Numbered from the stretch's first letter, positions 1-6,775 are shown. The stretch: 18,604 nt of DNA from an uncultured Lachnospiraceae bacterium (GCA_910586255.1 CAJUHR010000050.1:1-18604); one strand, 5' to 3'. A program made the numbers and translations. The notes: generated from the letters alone by a model not told the origin.

Positions 1-28
1 AATGGAAGGTTATTTAAATCGGGTTATA

Positions 29-195
29 CTAGTACAGCATTGCCTAAATTCCGGTGAATAAATCACCCACTATCATCGCCATCTGCACGTCTGTGAAGTT
101 AGTCGTAGGCACCACTACGCCATCACTTCACAGACGCACAGATGGCACCAATATCAAGCAATTTATCCACCGAAATTTAAGCAATGCTGTACTAG
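29..195 (-). repeat. Long imperfect palindrome (71-bp arms) predicted to fold as minus-strand RNA
   Basis: Bases 29-99 pair with 195-125, with position i opposite 224-i. An inner 5-bp stem (104-108 with 115-119) closes a 6-base loop. Of the 71 outer positions, 56 are Watson-Crick, 2 (70/154 and 76/148) are true mismatches, and 13 are A-C oppositions on the + strand that become G-U pairs on the minus strand. Not one is the reverse. Long perfect segments are 29-43, 78-85 and 88-99. The element sits just upstream of the first NusG-like gene. The outer ends read CTAG...CTAG, with only a weak possible 3-base flanking duplication (ATA). It has no coding content. It could be a MITE-like mobile hairpin, a hairpin RNA made from the minus strand, or a leader regulatory element. 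The palindrome is read directly; its function is unknown. Confidence 0.9.
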
Positions 196-201
196 ATATC
201 C

Positions 202-232
202 TGCATATTTCAGCGAGACATAGGACAGTCAA
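202..232 (-). promoter_or_regulatory. Weak candidate minus-strand promoter facing the palindrome
   Basis: Read on the minus strand there is TTGACT (232-227), then a 19-base spacer, then TATGCA (207-202). A start about seven bases further on would fall near 195, the first base of the palindrome. The spacer is longer than the usual 17 and the -10 is imperfect, so this is only suggestive. Confidence 0.2.
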
Positions 233-249
233 AAAGGAGGCAGGAGATT

Positions 250-810
250 TTGACGGAAAAGGAAAAGTGGTATATTCTTCAGACCTATAAGGATCAGGAA
301 TATGAAGCGGCATCCCGTCTGGAATATGCAGTCCCTAAATCCCTTTGCAGCGTATGCCGTATTCCCAAAAAACTGAAAGCATTTCGCGCCAGCGGGGAAA
401 TGCGCATAGTGGAGGATATTATGTTTCCTGGCTATGTGTTTGTCAAAACCGTATACCCGGAAAAGCTTCAGAAGGAATTGAAAAAATCCCGGGAACTTCC
501 TCAATTTTTTCCCTTTGGCAAGGGAGAGTCCGGAGAGGACGAGCTGATTCCCGTAAATCAAGAGGATCTTGACTTTCTTCAGACCGTTTGCGGGAAAGAG
601 CTCCAGTCTCCAATGGGCATCTCGGATATTACTTTGGGAGAAAACCGGACGATCCTGAAGGCCAGCGGAGTATTGAATCATTATGTGGACAAAATTGTAA
701 GGCTGAATCTTCACAAACGGTTTGCGATTGTGGAGATTCCTCTGTTCAATCGCAGCCAGACGGTTTTCTTTGGAATCCGTTTGGAGCAGGATCGAAGTTT
801 GGTGGCGTGA
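250..810 (+). CDS. NusG/LoaP-like transcription antitermination protein (first copy)
   Basis: This 186-residue protein is a NusG paralog that probably rides RNA polymerase and lets it read through terminators or pauses in the long polysaccharide operon. The NGN domain starts at once with WYILQTYKDQE (residues 7-17) and contains the family signature FPGYVFV (59-65). A C-terminal KOW-like domain lies at about 131-175, with VDKIVRLNLHKRFAIVEI. The start is TTG at 250, preceded by an AAAAAGGAGG site at about 231-240; no better start precedes the NGN domain. The length fits LoaP/UpxY-type specialised NusG proteins, which are known at the heads of polysaccharide and antibiotic clusters. The last codons (LEQDRSLVA and the stop) form the first unit of a 38-bp repeat array that continues downstream. 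Housekeeping NusG is unlikely, given the location and divergent sequence. That it acts on this operon is inference. Confidence 0.85.
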   Translation: MTEKEKWYILQTYKDQEYEAASRLEYAVPKSLCSVCRIPKKLKAFRASGEMRIVEDIMFPGYVFVKTVYPEKLQKELKKSRELPQFFPFGKGESGEDELIPVNQEDLDFLQTVCGKELQSPMGISDITLGENRTILKASGVLNHYVDKIVRLNLHKRFAIVEIPLFNRSQTVFFGIRLEQDRSLVA

Positions 811-1008
811 GACTTTGCTTGAAGCAGAGTCGAAGCTTTGTGGCAAGAAAATTTGTTTGAAGCGGAGTCGAAGCTTTGCGGCAGGAGATTTTGCTTGGAG
901 CAGGTTTGCAGTTTTATGACGTGAGATTTAGTTTGAAGCAGACCGGGTGTCTTGCGGTATGAGGATTTGTTTGTAACGGAGTTATACTTTGCAGCATAGA
1001 GCATTATA
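781..1008 (+). repeat. Six head-to-tail 38-bp degenerate repeats
   Basis: Units are 781-818, 819-856, 857-894, 895-932, 933-970 and 971-1008, all exactly 38 bp with no gaps. The core of units 2 and 3 begins TTGAAGCRGAGTCGAAGCTT and ends in a TTTGY-type tract. Units 2 and 3 match at 32 of 38 positions; units 4 to 6 are more diverged, so the array is old or decaying. Unit 1 encodes the last nine residues and the stop of the preceding NusG-like gene, so the array may have arisen by amplification of that gene's 3' end. The period is not a multiple of three, and I see no conserved + strand reading frame. The array lies in the transcribed gap between the two NusG-like genes. Confidence 0.85.
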
Positions 1009-1051
1009 GAATATCTAAGCGGTTACAAGAAAAGCACATTTTGAAGAATGG

Positions 1052-1151
1052 CTGCGGTCATCGCCGCGGGCAGGACGAGGATGGAACATAGGAAGAATTC
1101 AGATTTCTTCCGCATACAGGAATCCGGGAAGGGGTTAATAAAATTTCCGGA
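1052..1151 (+). promoter_or_regulatory. Structured leader with three candidate RNA hairpins before the second NusG-like gene
   Basis: The 423-base gap 811-1233 holds the repeat array and then this stretch. Three local hairpins can be drawn. The first is CTGCGG/CCGCGG at 1052-1057 and 1064-1069, with a 6-base loop and one G-U. The second is a perfect 7-bp GGAAGAA/TTCTTCC at 1091-1097 and 1105-1111. The third is an 8-bp TCCGGGAA/TTTCCGGA at 1123-1130 and 1144-1151, with one G-U. None is followed by a U tract, so they are not intrinsic terminators. A reading frame runs in from 1048, but it has no ribosome site and no family similarity before residue 63, so I treat 1009-1233 as untranslated. A role as a nut-like or LoaP-type recognition site is speculation. 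Confidence 0.35.
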
Positions 1152-1233
1152 ATGGCGAAGCGCACCCATAACTGAAATACAGCTTTGTGTTCTAAATGCA
1201 GGAACTAAGCCAATTGTGGCCAGGAGGAAATTT

Positions 1234-1782
1234 ATGTGGTATGTGATTCAGACTCTCACGGGGAAGGAGCAGGAGCTGGCAGATATGATTCGACAGGTAA
1301 TGCCCCGTGAGAGAAAAAAGTATCAATGCTGTTTTGTCCTTTATCAGGAATGTGCCTGCCGGAGCCACGGTATACACAAATTTTATACAGAGCCGCTTTT
1401 TCCTTCCTATGTATTTGTCCAGACAAATACTCCGGATGAATTTTTCCTGGAGCTAAAAAGGGTGCCCAGGATGGCAAAGCTTTTGGGCATGGATGGGTGC
1501 TTTTGGTGTATTCATGAAGATGAAGAAACATTTCTTCGTGATATGTTAAGGGAAAGCAGAGGGGAAGCAAAAGATAAACCCTATCTAATCCGGCCTTCTC
1601 TTGTTCATACAGACGAAAACGGAATGATCATAAGAGCAGAGGGGATTCTGGGAAAATATATGGATAAAATTGTAAAACAGAGACTGCGCAAGCGCAGTGT
1701 TATTATAGAAATACCGTTTTGCGGAAAAAAGAGGAGAATCCGGCTGGGGATCCGGCTGGAGGGAGATGATTTACCACTATGA
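1234..1782 (+). CDS. NusG/LoaP-like transcription antitermination protein (second copy)
   Basis: This 182-residue NusG paralog is homologous to the gene at 250-810 and probably has the same processive antitermination role. It begins MWYVIQTLTGKEQE, the usual NGN opening, has LFPSYVFV at 55-62, and a KOW-like region at about 131-172 ending MDKIVKQRLRKRSVIIEI. Both paralogs end with GIRLE plus a short tail. The ATG at 1234 is chosen over an upstream in-frame ATG at 1048 because it has AGGAGG at 1222-1227 and falls exactly at the NGN start. The stop overlaps the next start (ATGA at 1779-1782), so translation of the dehydratase is probably coupled. Two adjacent but divergent copies could recognise different signals or partners, or act in a chain. 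Confidence 0.87.
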   Translation: MWYVIQTLTGKEQELADMIRQVMPRERKKYQCCFVLYQECACRSHGIHKFYTEPLFPSYVFVQTNTPDEFFLELKRVPRMAKLLGMDGCFWCIHEDEETFLRDMLRESRGEAKDKPYLIRPSLVHTDENGMIIRAEGILGKYMDKIVKQRLRKRSVIIEIPFCGKKRRIRLGIRLEGDDLPL

Positions 1783-3950
1783 AAAATTCAGAAAAGAAGC
1801 ATTTTCTAAAGAGAAACTGGCAGATCATGGATATTGGCCTGCTTTTGTATGATATAGGAGCTGTCAACAGTTCCTTTTTTCTTGCCCTGTGGTTTCGCTT
1901 TGATTGTCAGTACAGTATGATACCAGCTGCTTACCTGGAATCGTTTTTTCAATTTGTACCGGTTTATTCTCTGGTTTGTGTGGCGGTATTTTCCTATTTC
2001 AGGTTGTATAAGAGCATTTGGCGGTTTGCAAGCTACAATGAATTGGCACGAGTGTTGATTTCGGCGGCGATTGTTTCAATCTTTCATATAGTGGGCATTA
2101 CGCTGGTATGCAGGCTTACTCAAAAAGGAGGTATTCAAAGGATGCCTCTGTTTTATTATGCCTTTGGGGTGATGCTGCAGGCGGTATTACTGCTGGCTGT
2201 CCGGTTCTCTTATCGCTTTGTTCTTCTTTTGTGGGGGCTGAAGCGGAAGGAGAGTGTGATGGCATATGCGAAACGGGTGATGCTGATCGGGGCTGGAGCT
2301 GCGGGACAGATGATTCTCCGGGATTTGCATGAGGCAAAGGAGAGTGCCGAGCAGGTTTACTGCATTATTGATGATAATCCGGATAAATGGAGCCGCTTTA
2401 TTGACGGGGTGCCGATTGTGGGAGGCCGGGAGGATATTCTGCAGAATGTGGAGAAATACCATATTGAGAAAATCCTGATTGCCATTCCCAGCGCCAGCCC
2501 GGAGCAGAGGCGGGATATTTTGGATATCTGTAAGGAGACCGGCTGTGAACTGAAGATCTTGCCTGGTATGTACCAATTGGCCAATGGTGAGATCACCATC
2601 AGCGATATGAAGGAGGTGGCAATCGAGGATCTTCTGGGGAGAGAGCCGATTAGGGCTAATCTGGAGGAGGTGTTTCGGTATCTCAACGGCAAAAGGATTC
2701 TGGTGACCGGGGGCGGAGGCTCTATTGGAAGTGAGCTGTGCCGGCAGATCGCCAGACACAATCCGAAGCAGTTGATTATTTTTGATGTGTATGAAAATAA
2801 TGCCTATGAGATTCAGCAGGAGCTGCGGGCAGAGTATCCGGGACTGAATCTGGAAGTATTGATCGGTTCTGTCCGGGACAGCCGGAGAATCAACGGTGTG
2901 TTTGCAAAGTATCGCCCGGAGGTTGTGTATCATGCGGCAGCCCACAAGCATGTTCCCCTGATGGAGGACAGCCCCAGGGAAGCCATTAAAAACAATGCGA
3001 TTGGCACCTACAAGACAGCTTATGCGGCGATGATGAATGGCTGCGAGAGATTTGTACTTATCAGCACAGACAAGGCGGTGAATCCTACCAATATTATGGG
3101 AGCCAGCAAGCGGCTGTGCGAGATGGTGATTCAGACCTTTGACGAGAAGATCAAGGCCGGGAAAGCAGGAGAGCTTCCCATGCTCTACGCTCACAGCGAT
3201 GATGAGGATGGGAGTATGGGAGGGATGGGGAATCCGGGGGATTTGGAGAAACAACGTGCTGTGGGTGATAGAGCAGGGGTGGTGGGGAGGACAGAGATGG
3301 CGGGGCTGGCCGGAAAGCCAAAGCCGGCGGAGACAGGGATGCCGGAGGGAATGAAGCCGGGGATGCCAAAGAAGGCGAAGACGGAAAAATCGGAGCCCAC
3401 AGAGATGCCGCAGATAAAAACAGAGTTTGTGGCAGTCCGGTTTGGCAATGTCTTAGGAAGCAATGGTTCGGTGATTCCGTTTTTTAAGAAACAGATCATT
3501 GCAGGAGGGCCGGTGACCGTAACCCACCCGGATATAGTCCGGTATTTTATGACGATTCCGGAGGCAGTAAGCCTTGTCTTGCAGGCGGGGACCTATGCCA
3601 AGGGGGGCGAGATTTTCGTGTTGGACATGGGAGAGCCGGTGAAAATCGATATGCTGGCCAGGAACTTGATCAAGCTTTCCGGGTTTAAGCCGGATGTAGA
3701 TATCAAGATTGAGTATGTGGGCTTAAGGCCAGGAGAGAAGCTGTATGAGGAGAAGCTGATGGAGGAGGAGGGAATGAAAACCACCCCCAATCACTTGATT
3801 CATATAGGAGCTCCGATACCCTTTGATACGGACCGGTTTTTGGTTCAGCTAAAGGAGCTGATGGACGCCAGCTACAGGGAGGATGGGGATATCCGGGAGC
3901 TGGTGGCGGAGGTGGTGGGGACGTATCGGGTATTGGTGGAGAAAATGTGA
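1779..3950 (+). CDS. Membrane NDP-sugar 4,6-dehydratase, PglF/CapD-like, with a low-complexity insertion
   Basis: This 723-residue protein probably converts UDP-GlcNAc to the UDP-4-keto-6-deoxy sugar, the first step of bacillosamine-type synthesis. About four membrane helices lie in residues 15-155. A first Rossmann-like domain (GAGAAG, 171-176) follows, then the catalytic SDR domain with GGGGSIG (311-317), HAAAHKHVPLMED (385-397), TDKAVNPTN (430-438) and MGASKR (440-445). T430, D431, K432 and M440 match the spacing of the PglF active site, where Met replaces the usual SDR Tyr. The domain ends with VGLRPGEKLYEEKL (647-660). Between the MGASKR helix and FVAVRFGNVLGSNGS, about 90 residues (roughly 457-546) rich in Gly, Lys, Pro, Glu and Met are inserted; relatives normally have only a few residues there. 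It is GC-richer than the downstream genes. Family confidence is high; the exact substrate is inferred from the neighbours. Confidence 0.92.
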   Translation: MKNSEKKHFLKRNWQIMDIGLLLYDIGAVNSSFFLALWFRFDCQYSMIPAAYLESFFQFVPVYSLVCVAVFSYFRLYKSIWRFASYNELARVLISAAIVSIFHIVGITLVCRLTQKGGIQRMPLFYYAFGVMLQAVLLLAVRFSYRFVLLLWGLKRKESVMAYAKRVMLIGAGAAGQMILRDLHEAKESAEQVYCIIDDNPDKWSRFIDGVPIVGGREDILQNVEKYHIEKILIAIPSASPEQRRDILDICKETGCELKILPGMYQLANGEITISDMKEVAIEDLLGREPIRANLEEVFRYLNGKRILVTGGGGSIGSELCRQIARHNPKQLIIFDVYENNAYEIQQELRAEYPGLNLEVLIGSVRDSRRINGVFAKYRPEVVYHAAAHKHVPLMEDSPREAIKNNAIGTYKTAYAAMMNGCERFVLISTDKAVNPTNIMGASKRLCEMVIQTFDEKIKAGKAGELPMLYAHSDDEDGSMGGMGNPGDLEKQRAVGDRAGVVGRTEMAGLAGKPKPAETGMPEGMKPGMPKKAKTEKSEPTEMPQIKTEFVAVRFGNVLGSNGSVIPFFKKQIIAGGPVTVTHPDIVRYFMTIPEAVSLVLQAGTYAKGGEIFVLDMGEPVKIDMLARNLIKLSGFKPDVDIKIEYVGLRPGEKLYEEKLMEEEGMKTTPNHLIHIGAPIPFDTDRFLVQLKELMDASYREDGDIRELVAEVVGTYRVLVEKM

Positions 3951-4039
3951 ATAGAAAAATTTGGTTTGGATATAAAAGCCGTTTGAGAAAGTGCAAAAGA
4001 ATAATTTTTATAGGAATGTTCATTTACGGGAGAGCAGAT

Positions 4040-5365
4040 ATGTATGATTTTAGTTTGGATTCACGTTTTCAAGATATAAGGCCATTGCCAAAGAAACTAT
4101 TTTTGGCGTCTCCTACCATGCATGGAGAAGAATTTTTCTATACAAAGGAAGCGATTGATTCAGGATGGGTGACAACAGTTGGTGAAAATATCAATGAATT
4201 GGAGAAAGCAGTATCCAAGAAAATGGGTGTAAACTATGTGGTAGGGCTTAGCAGTGGGACAGCGGCGCTGCATCTGGCAGTGAAGCTAGCTGCTGAGAAG
4301 CTTTTTGGAAGCAGCACTGGCGTCACCACACCTGCAGGCCTTGGAACAGGGGGAAGCTTAAAAGGAGTTCGGGTGTTTTGCTCCGATATGACATTTGCAG
4401 CCACAGTAAACCCTGTTGTCTACGAAGGTGGTGAGCCTGTATTTATTGATACTGAGAATGAAACCTGGAATATGTCACCAGAGGCATTGGAAAAGGCATT
4501 TAATATTTATCCAGATGTAAAGCTGGTAATTATAGCACATTTGTATGGGACTCCAGGAAAAATTGATGAGATCAAAACTATCTGTAATTGTCATAGTGCT
4601 TTTCTTATTGAGGATGCCGCGGAATCATTTGGAGCAACTTACAAAGGGATTCAGACGGGATGCTTTGGAGATACTGCGGTGATTAGCTTTAATGGAAATA
4701 AGATCATCACTGGAAGTTCCGGGGGTATGCTTTTAACAAATAGCAGATATGATGCAGAGAAAGTGCGGAAATGGTCTACTCAGTCCAGAGAGGCGGCTCC
4801 CTGGTATCAACACGAGGAACTGGGATATAACTATCGGATGAGCAATGTTATAGCCGGAATAGCCAGGGGACAACTGGGGCATTTGGAAGAACATATTTGC
4901 AGAAAAAGGGAGATTTATAACAGATATAAAGAATGTTTGTCGGATCTGCCGGTGGAAATGAATCCGTGGGATGAGAAGAAAAGCGTACCCAATTTCTGGT
5001 TGTCCTGTCTGATGATTAATAGGGATTATATGTGTGAGACGGAACGGTCAGAGAATAAGGTTCTTTATAGAAGCGAGAAAAGAAAATCCTGTCCTTCGGA
5101 AATTTTGGAGGCTCTTGCGTATTTTCAGGCAGAAGGAAGACCCATTTGGAAACCTATGCATATGCAACCAATCTACAGAAATCATGGGTTTGTGACGGTA
5201 AAAGGATCAGGAAGAGGGGGCAATAATGCTTATGAGGATGGGGATAAGAAAGAAAATGTGGGAACAGATATTTTTAACCGGGGATTGTGCCTGCCATCAG
5301 ATATTAAGATGACAGAAGAAGAACAGAAAGTGGTCATTGAGGTCATACATAGGTGTTTTAGGTAG
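4040..5365 (+). CDS. DegT/DnrJ/EryC1/StrS-family PLP aminotransferase, PglE-like
   Basis: This enzyme probably adds the 4-amino group to the 4-keto sugar made by the preceding dehydratase, using glutamate and PLP. From the ATG at 4040 it has 441 residues. SSGTAALHL (71-79) is the phosphate-binding region, EDAAES (191-196) holds the Asp that contacts the PLP ring nitrogen, and SFNGNKIITGSSGGM carries the Schiff-base Lys (K221). YNYRMSN (263-269) is also typical. The ATG at 4040 has GGGAGA upstream and sits at the usual family N-terminus. A GTG at 3947, overlapping the previous stop, would add 31 basic and hydrophobic residues that do not look like family sequence. Three polar or glycine-rich insertions stand out: about 88-109, 329-352 and 386-407. 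It lies between the dehydratase and the PglC-like transferase, as expected for a bacillosamine pathway. Confidence 0.9.
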   Translation: MYDFSLDSRFQDIRPLPKKLFLASPTMHGEEFFYTKEAIDSGWVTTVGENINELEKAVSKKMGVNYVVGLSSGTAALHLAVKLAAEKLFGSSTGVTTPAGLGTGGSLKGVRVFCSDMTFAATVNPVVYEGGEPVFIDTENETWNMSPEALEKAFNIYPDVKLVIIAHLYGTPGKIDEIKTICNCHSAFLIEDAAESFGATYKGIQTGCFGDTAVISFNGNKIITGSSGGMLLTNSRYDAEKVRKWSTQSREAAPWYQHEELGYNYRMSNVIAGIARGQLGHLEEHICRKREIYNRYKECLSDLPVEMNPWDEKKSVPNFWLSCLMINRDYMCETERSENKVLYRSEKRKSCPSEILEALAYFQAEGRPIWKPMHMQPIYRNHGFVTVKGSGRGGNNAYEDGDKKENVGTDIFNRGLCLPSDIKMTEEEQKVVIEVIHRCFR

Positions 5366-5374
5366 GAGTGGAAA

Positions 5375-6118
5375 ATGAAAAGGAATGTAACGCGAGCTTT
5401 ATATGCTTTGCTTATATTTGGGGGACTATTGGGTGGGAGGAAATTCTGTGAATTTAAGAGAAAAGAGCAGGGAATGACAAGAAAGCCTGATGTTCACATG
5501 CCTTATGGATTTTATGAGGCAGCCATAAAAAGACCTTTGGATATGATTTTGGCAGGAACTGCATTGATATTTTTGAGCCCTATAATGTTGACAATAGGAT
5601 TTTTGATCAAAATAAAATTAGGTTCTCCGGTTATTTTTAAACAACAGCGTCCCGGACTTGATGGAAAAATTTTTACTCTTTATAAATATCGTACAATGAC
5701 AGACCAGCGGGACGATAAAGGCGGACTGCTTCCAGATGAAAAGAGATTGACATCTTTTGGAAAAATGCTAAGAAGCACAAGCCTTGATGAACTGCCAGAA
5801 TTAATTAACATAGTTAAAGGCGATATGTCTATTGTGGGGCCAAGGCCATTACTAGTGGAGTATCTACCACGATATAGCGAGAGGCAAAGGCACAGACATG
5901 ACATAAGACCGGGACTTACAGGATATGCCCAGGTATCAGGCAGGAATAGTTTATCTTGGGATGAGAAATTTGAATTGGATTTGAAATATATAGACAAAAT
6001 TACTTTTTGGGGAGATTTGAAGATAATTTTGGAGACAGCAGCTGTTGTATGGAAGCATGAAGGCATAAGCAGTTTATCCTCTGTGACAATGGAACCTTTT
6101 ATAGGGAATGAATCATGA
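5375..6118 (+). CDS. Phosphoglycosyl transferase (bacterial sugar transferase, PglC-like)
   Basis: This is a monotopic membrane enzyme that starts the repeat unit by moving a sugar-1-phosphate from a UDP-sugar to undecaprenyl phosphate. Of 247 residues, the core (about 46-225) shows KRPLDMILAG and a hydrophobic re-entrant helix (about 55-80), FKQQRPG (88-94), KYRTM (104-108), RSTSLDELPEL with the catalytic Asp-Glu pair (D138, E139), GDMSIVGPRPLL (149-160) and RPGLTGYAQVSGR (178-190). The sugar is probably the diacetylated bacillosamine made by the neighbours. The ATG at 5375 has AGGAG at 5364-5368 and lies 9 bases after the previous stop. From that start the protein has about 40 extra N-terminal residues with a short hydrophobic stretch (ALYALLIFGGLLGG). 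An ATG at 5474 would give a more standard length but lacks a better ribosome site. Confidence 0.93.
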   Translation: MKRNVTRALYALLIFGGLLGGRKFCEFKRKEQGMTRKPDVHMPYGFYEAAIKRPLDMILAGTALIFLSPIMLTIGFLIKIKLGSPVIFKQQRPGLDGKIFTLYKYRTMTDQRDDKGGLLPDEKRLTSFGKMLRSTSLDELPELINIVKGDMSIVGPRPLLVEYLPRYSERQRHRHDIRPGLTGYAQVSGRNSLSWDEKFELDLKYIDKITFWGDLKIILETAAVVWKHEGISSLSSVTMEPFIGNES

Positions 6119-6160
6119 AAAGTATGAGCAGACAGGAAAAATAAGAGGGAGGAAGATAAT

Positions 6161-6775
6161 GTGGAGAGACTGATCATTATAGGGGCTTCTGGCCATGGAA
6201 AGGTGGTTGCTGATATTGCGGCATTAAATGGCTATCAGGACATCATTTTTTTAGATGATGACGAGACTATAAAAGCATGTACTGGTTATCCGGTTGTGGG
6301 GAAAAGCAGTGATGCTCCGGAGGGAGCTGTATTTGTAGCTGTGGGCAATAAAGAGGTCAGGAAAAAGTTTATGGAACGATACAATGGCAGAACACAGCCT
6401 GTTTTGGTACATCCGAAAGCAACTGTAGCCAGGGGAGTGAGAATTGGTAAAGGTTCTGTTGTTATGGCTGGCGCTGTAATTAATCCGGGAACTATGATCG
6501 GTAAGGGATGTATTATTAATACGAATAGCGCCATTGATCATGATTGTGAAATCGGAGATTTTGTTCATGTCTCAGTAGGAAGCCATTTGTCTGGAACTGT
6601 TACAGTTGGTAAAGGCACATGGATCGGAGCAGGGGCTACAGTAAGTAACAATGTTGCTATCTGTGGAGGATGCATGATTGGCGCAGGAGCGGCAGTTATT
6701 AAGGATATAGATAAACCAGGGACTTATGTGGGTGTGCCAGCAAAAATGGAAAGATTATATCCACAGAACTTATAA
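6161..6775 (+). CDS. Left-handed beta-helix sugar N-acetyltransferase, PglD/NeuD-like
   Basis: This 204-residue enzyme probably acetylates the 4-amino group of the UDP-amino sugar with acetyl-CoA, giving UDP-N,N'-diacetylbacillosamine. The N-terminal domain begins LIIIGASGHGKVVADIA (4-20), a nucleotide-sugar-binding motif of the PglD family. Hexapeptide repeats run from about 85 to 190. NTNSAIDHDCEIGDFVHVS contains H127 and H136, which have the same 9-residue spacing as the PglD catalytic pair H125 and H134. The start is GTG at 6161 with GGGAGGAAG just upstream; the overlapping ATG at 6159 is in another frame and stops after four codons. Family and motifs are clear. The substrate rests on the dehydratase, aminotransferase and transferase immediately upstream. 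Confidence 0.9.
   Translation: MERLIIIGASGHGKVVADIAALNGYQDIIFLDDDETIKACTGYPVVGKSSDAPEGAVFVAVGNKEVRKKFMERYNGRTQPVLVHPKATVARGVRIGKGSVVMAGAVINPGTMIGKGCIINTNSAIDHDCEIGDFVHVSVGSHLSGTVTVGKGTWIGAGATVSNNVAICGGCMIGAGAAVIKDIDKPGTYVGVPAKMERLYPQNL

Noticed and set aside
25..30. TATACT as the -10 of the operon promoter
   Set aside because: No acceptable -35 lies 16-18 bases upstream (bases 2-7 read ATGGAA), and the true promoter may lie left of the window.
29..195. Invertible promoter (Bacteroides-style) or integron attC site
   Set aside because: The arms are almost continuous with a tiny loop, so inversion would change almost nothing. There is no recognisable attC core at the ends and no recombinase gene in the window.
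711..1004. Minus-strand open frame through the 38-bp repeats with repeated peptide-like segments
   Set aside because: The similarity comes from the DNA repeats; the period is not a multiple of three, so successive units fall in different frames. There is no ribosome site, and it overlaps the NusG-like gene.
781..1008. CRISPR array
   Set aside because: The repeats are directly adjacent with no unique spacers, and no cas genes are present.
983..1010. A second promoter between the two NusG-like genes (TATACT at 983, TATAGA at 1005)
   Set aside because: Neither has a plausible -35 at correct spacing, and the AT-rich matches fall inside the degenerate repeat array.
1048..1233. N-terminal extension of the second NusG-like protein from an ATG at 1048
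   Set aside because: It has no ribosome site and non-family sequence. The ATG at 1234 has AGGAGG and starts exactly at the NGN domain.
2187..3254. 355-residue open frame on the minus strand
   Set aside because: It is fully antisense to the dehydratase catalytic domain, has no recognisable motif, and is explained by the codon bias of the + strand gene.
3947..4039. GTG start at 3947 for the first aminotransferase
   Set aside because: It would add 31 basic and hydrophobic residues unlike the family N-terminus, and the ribosome site is weak. The ATG at 4040 is preferred, though coupling from the overlap cannot be excluded.
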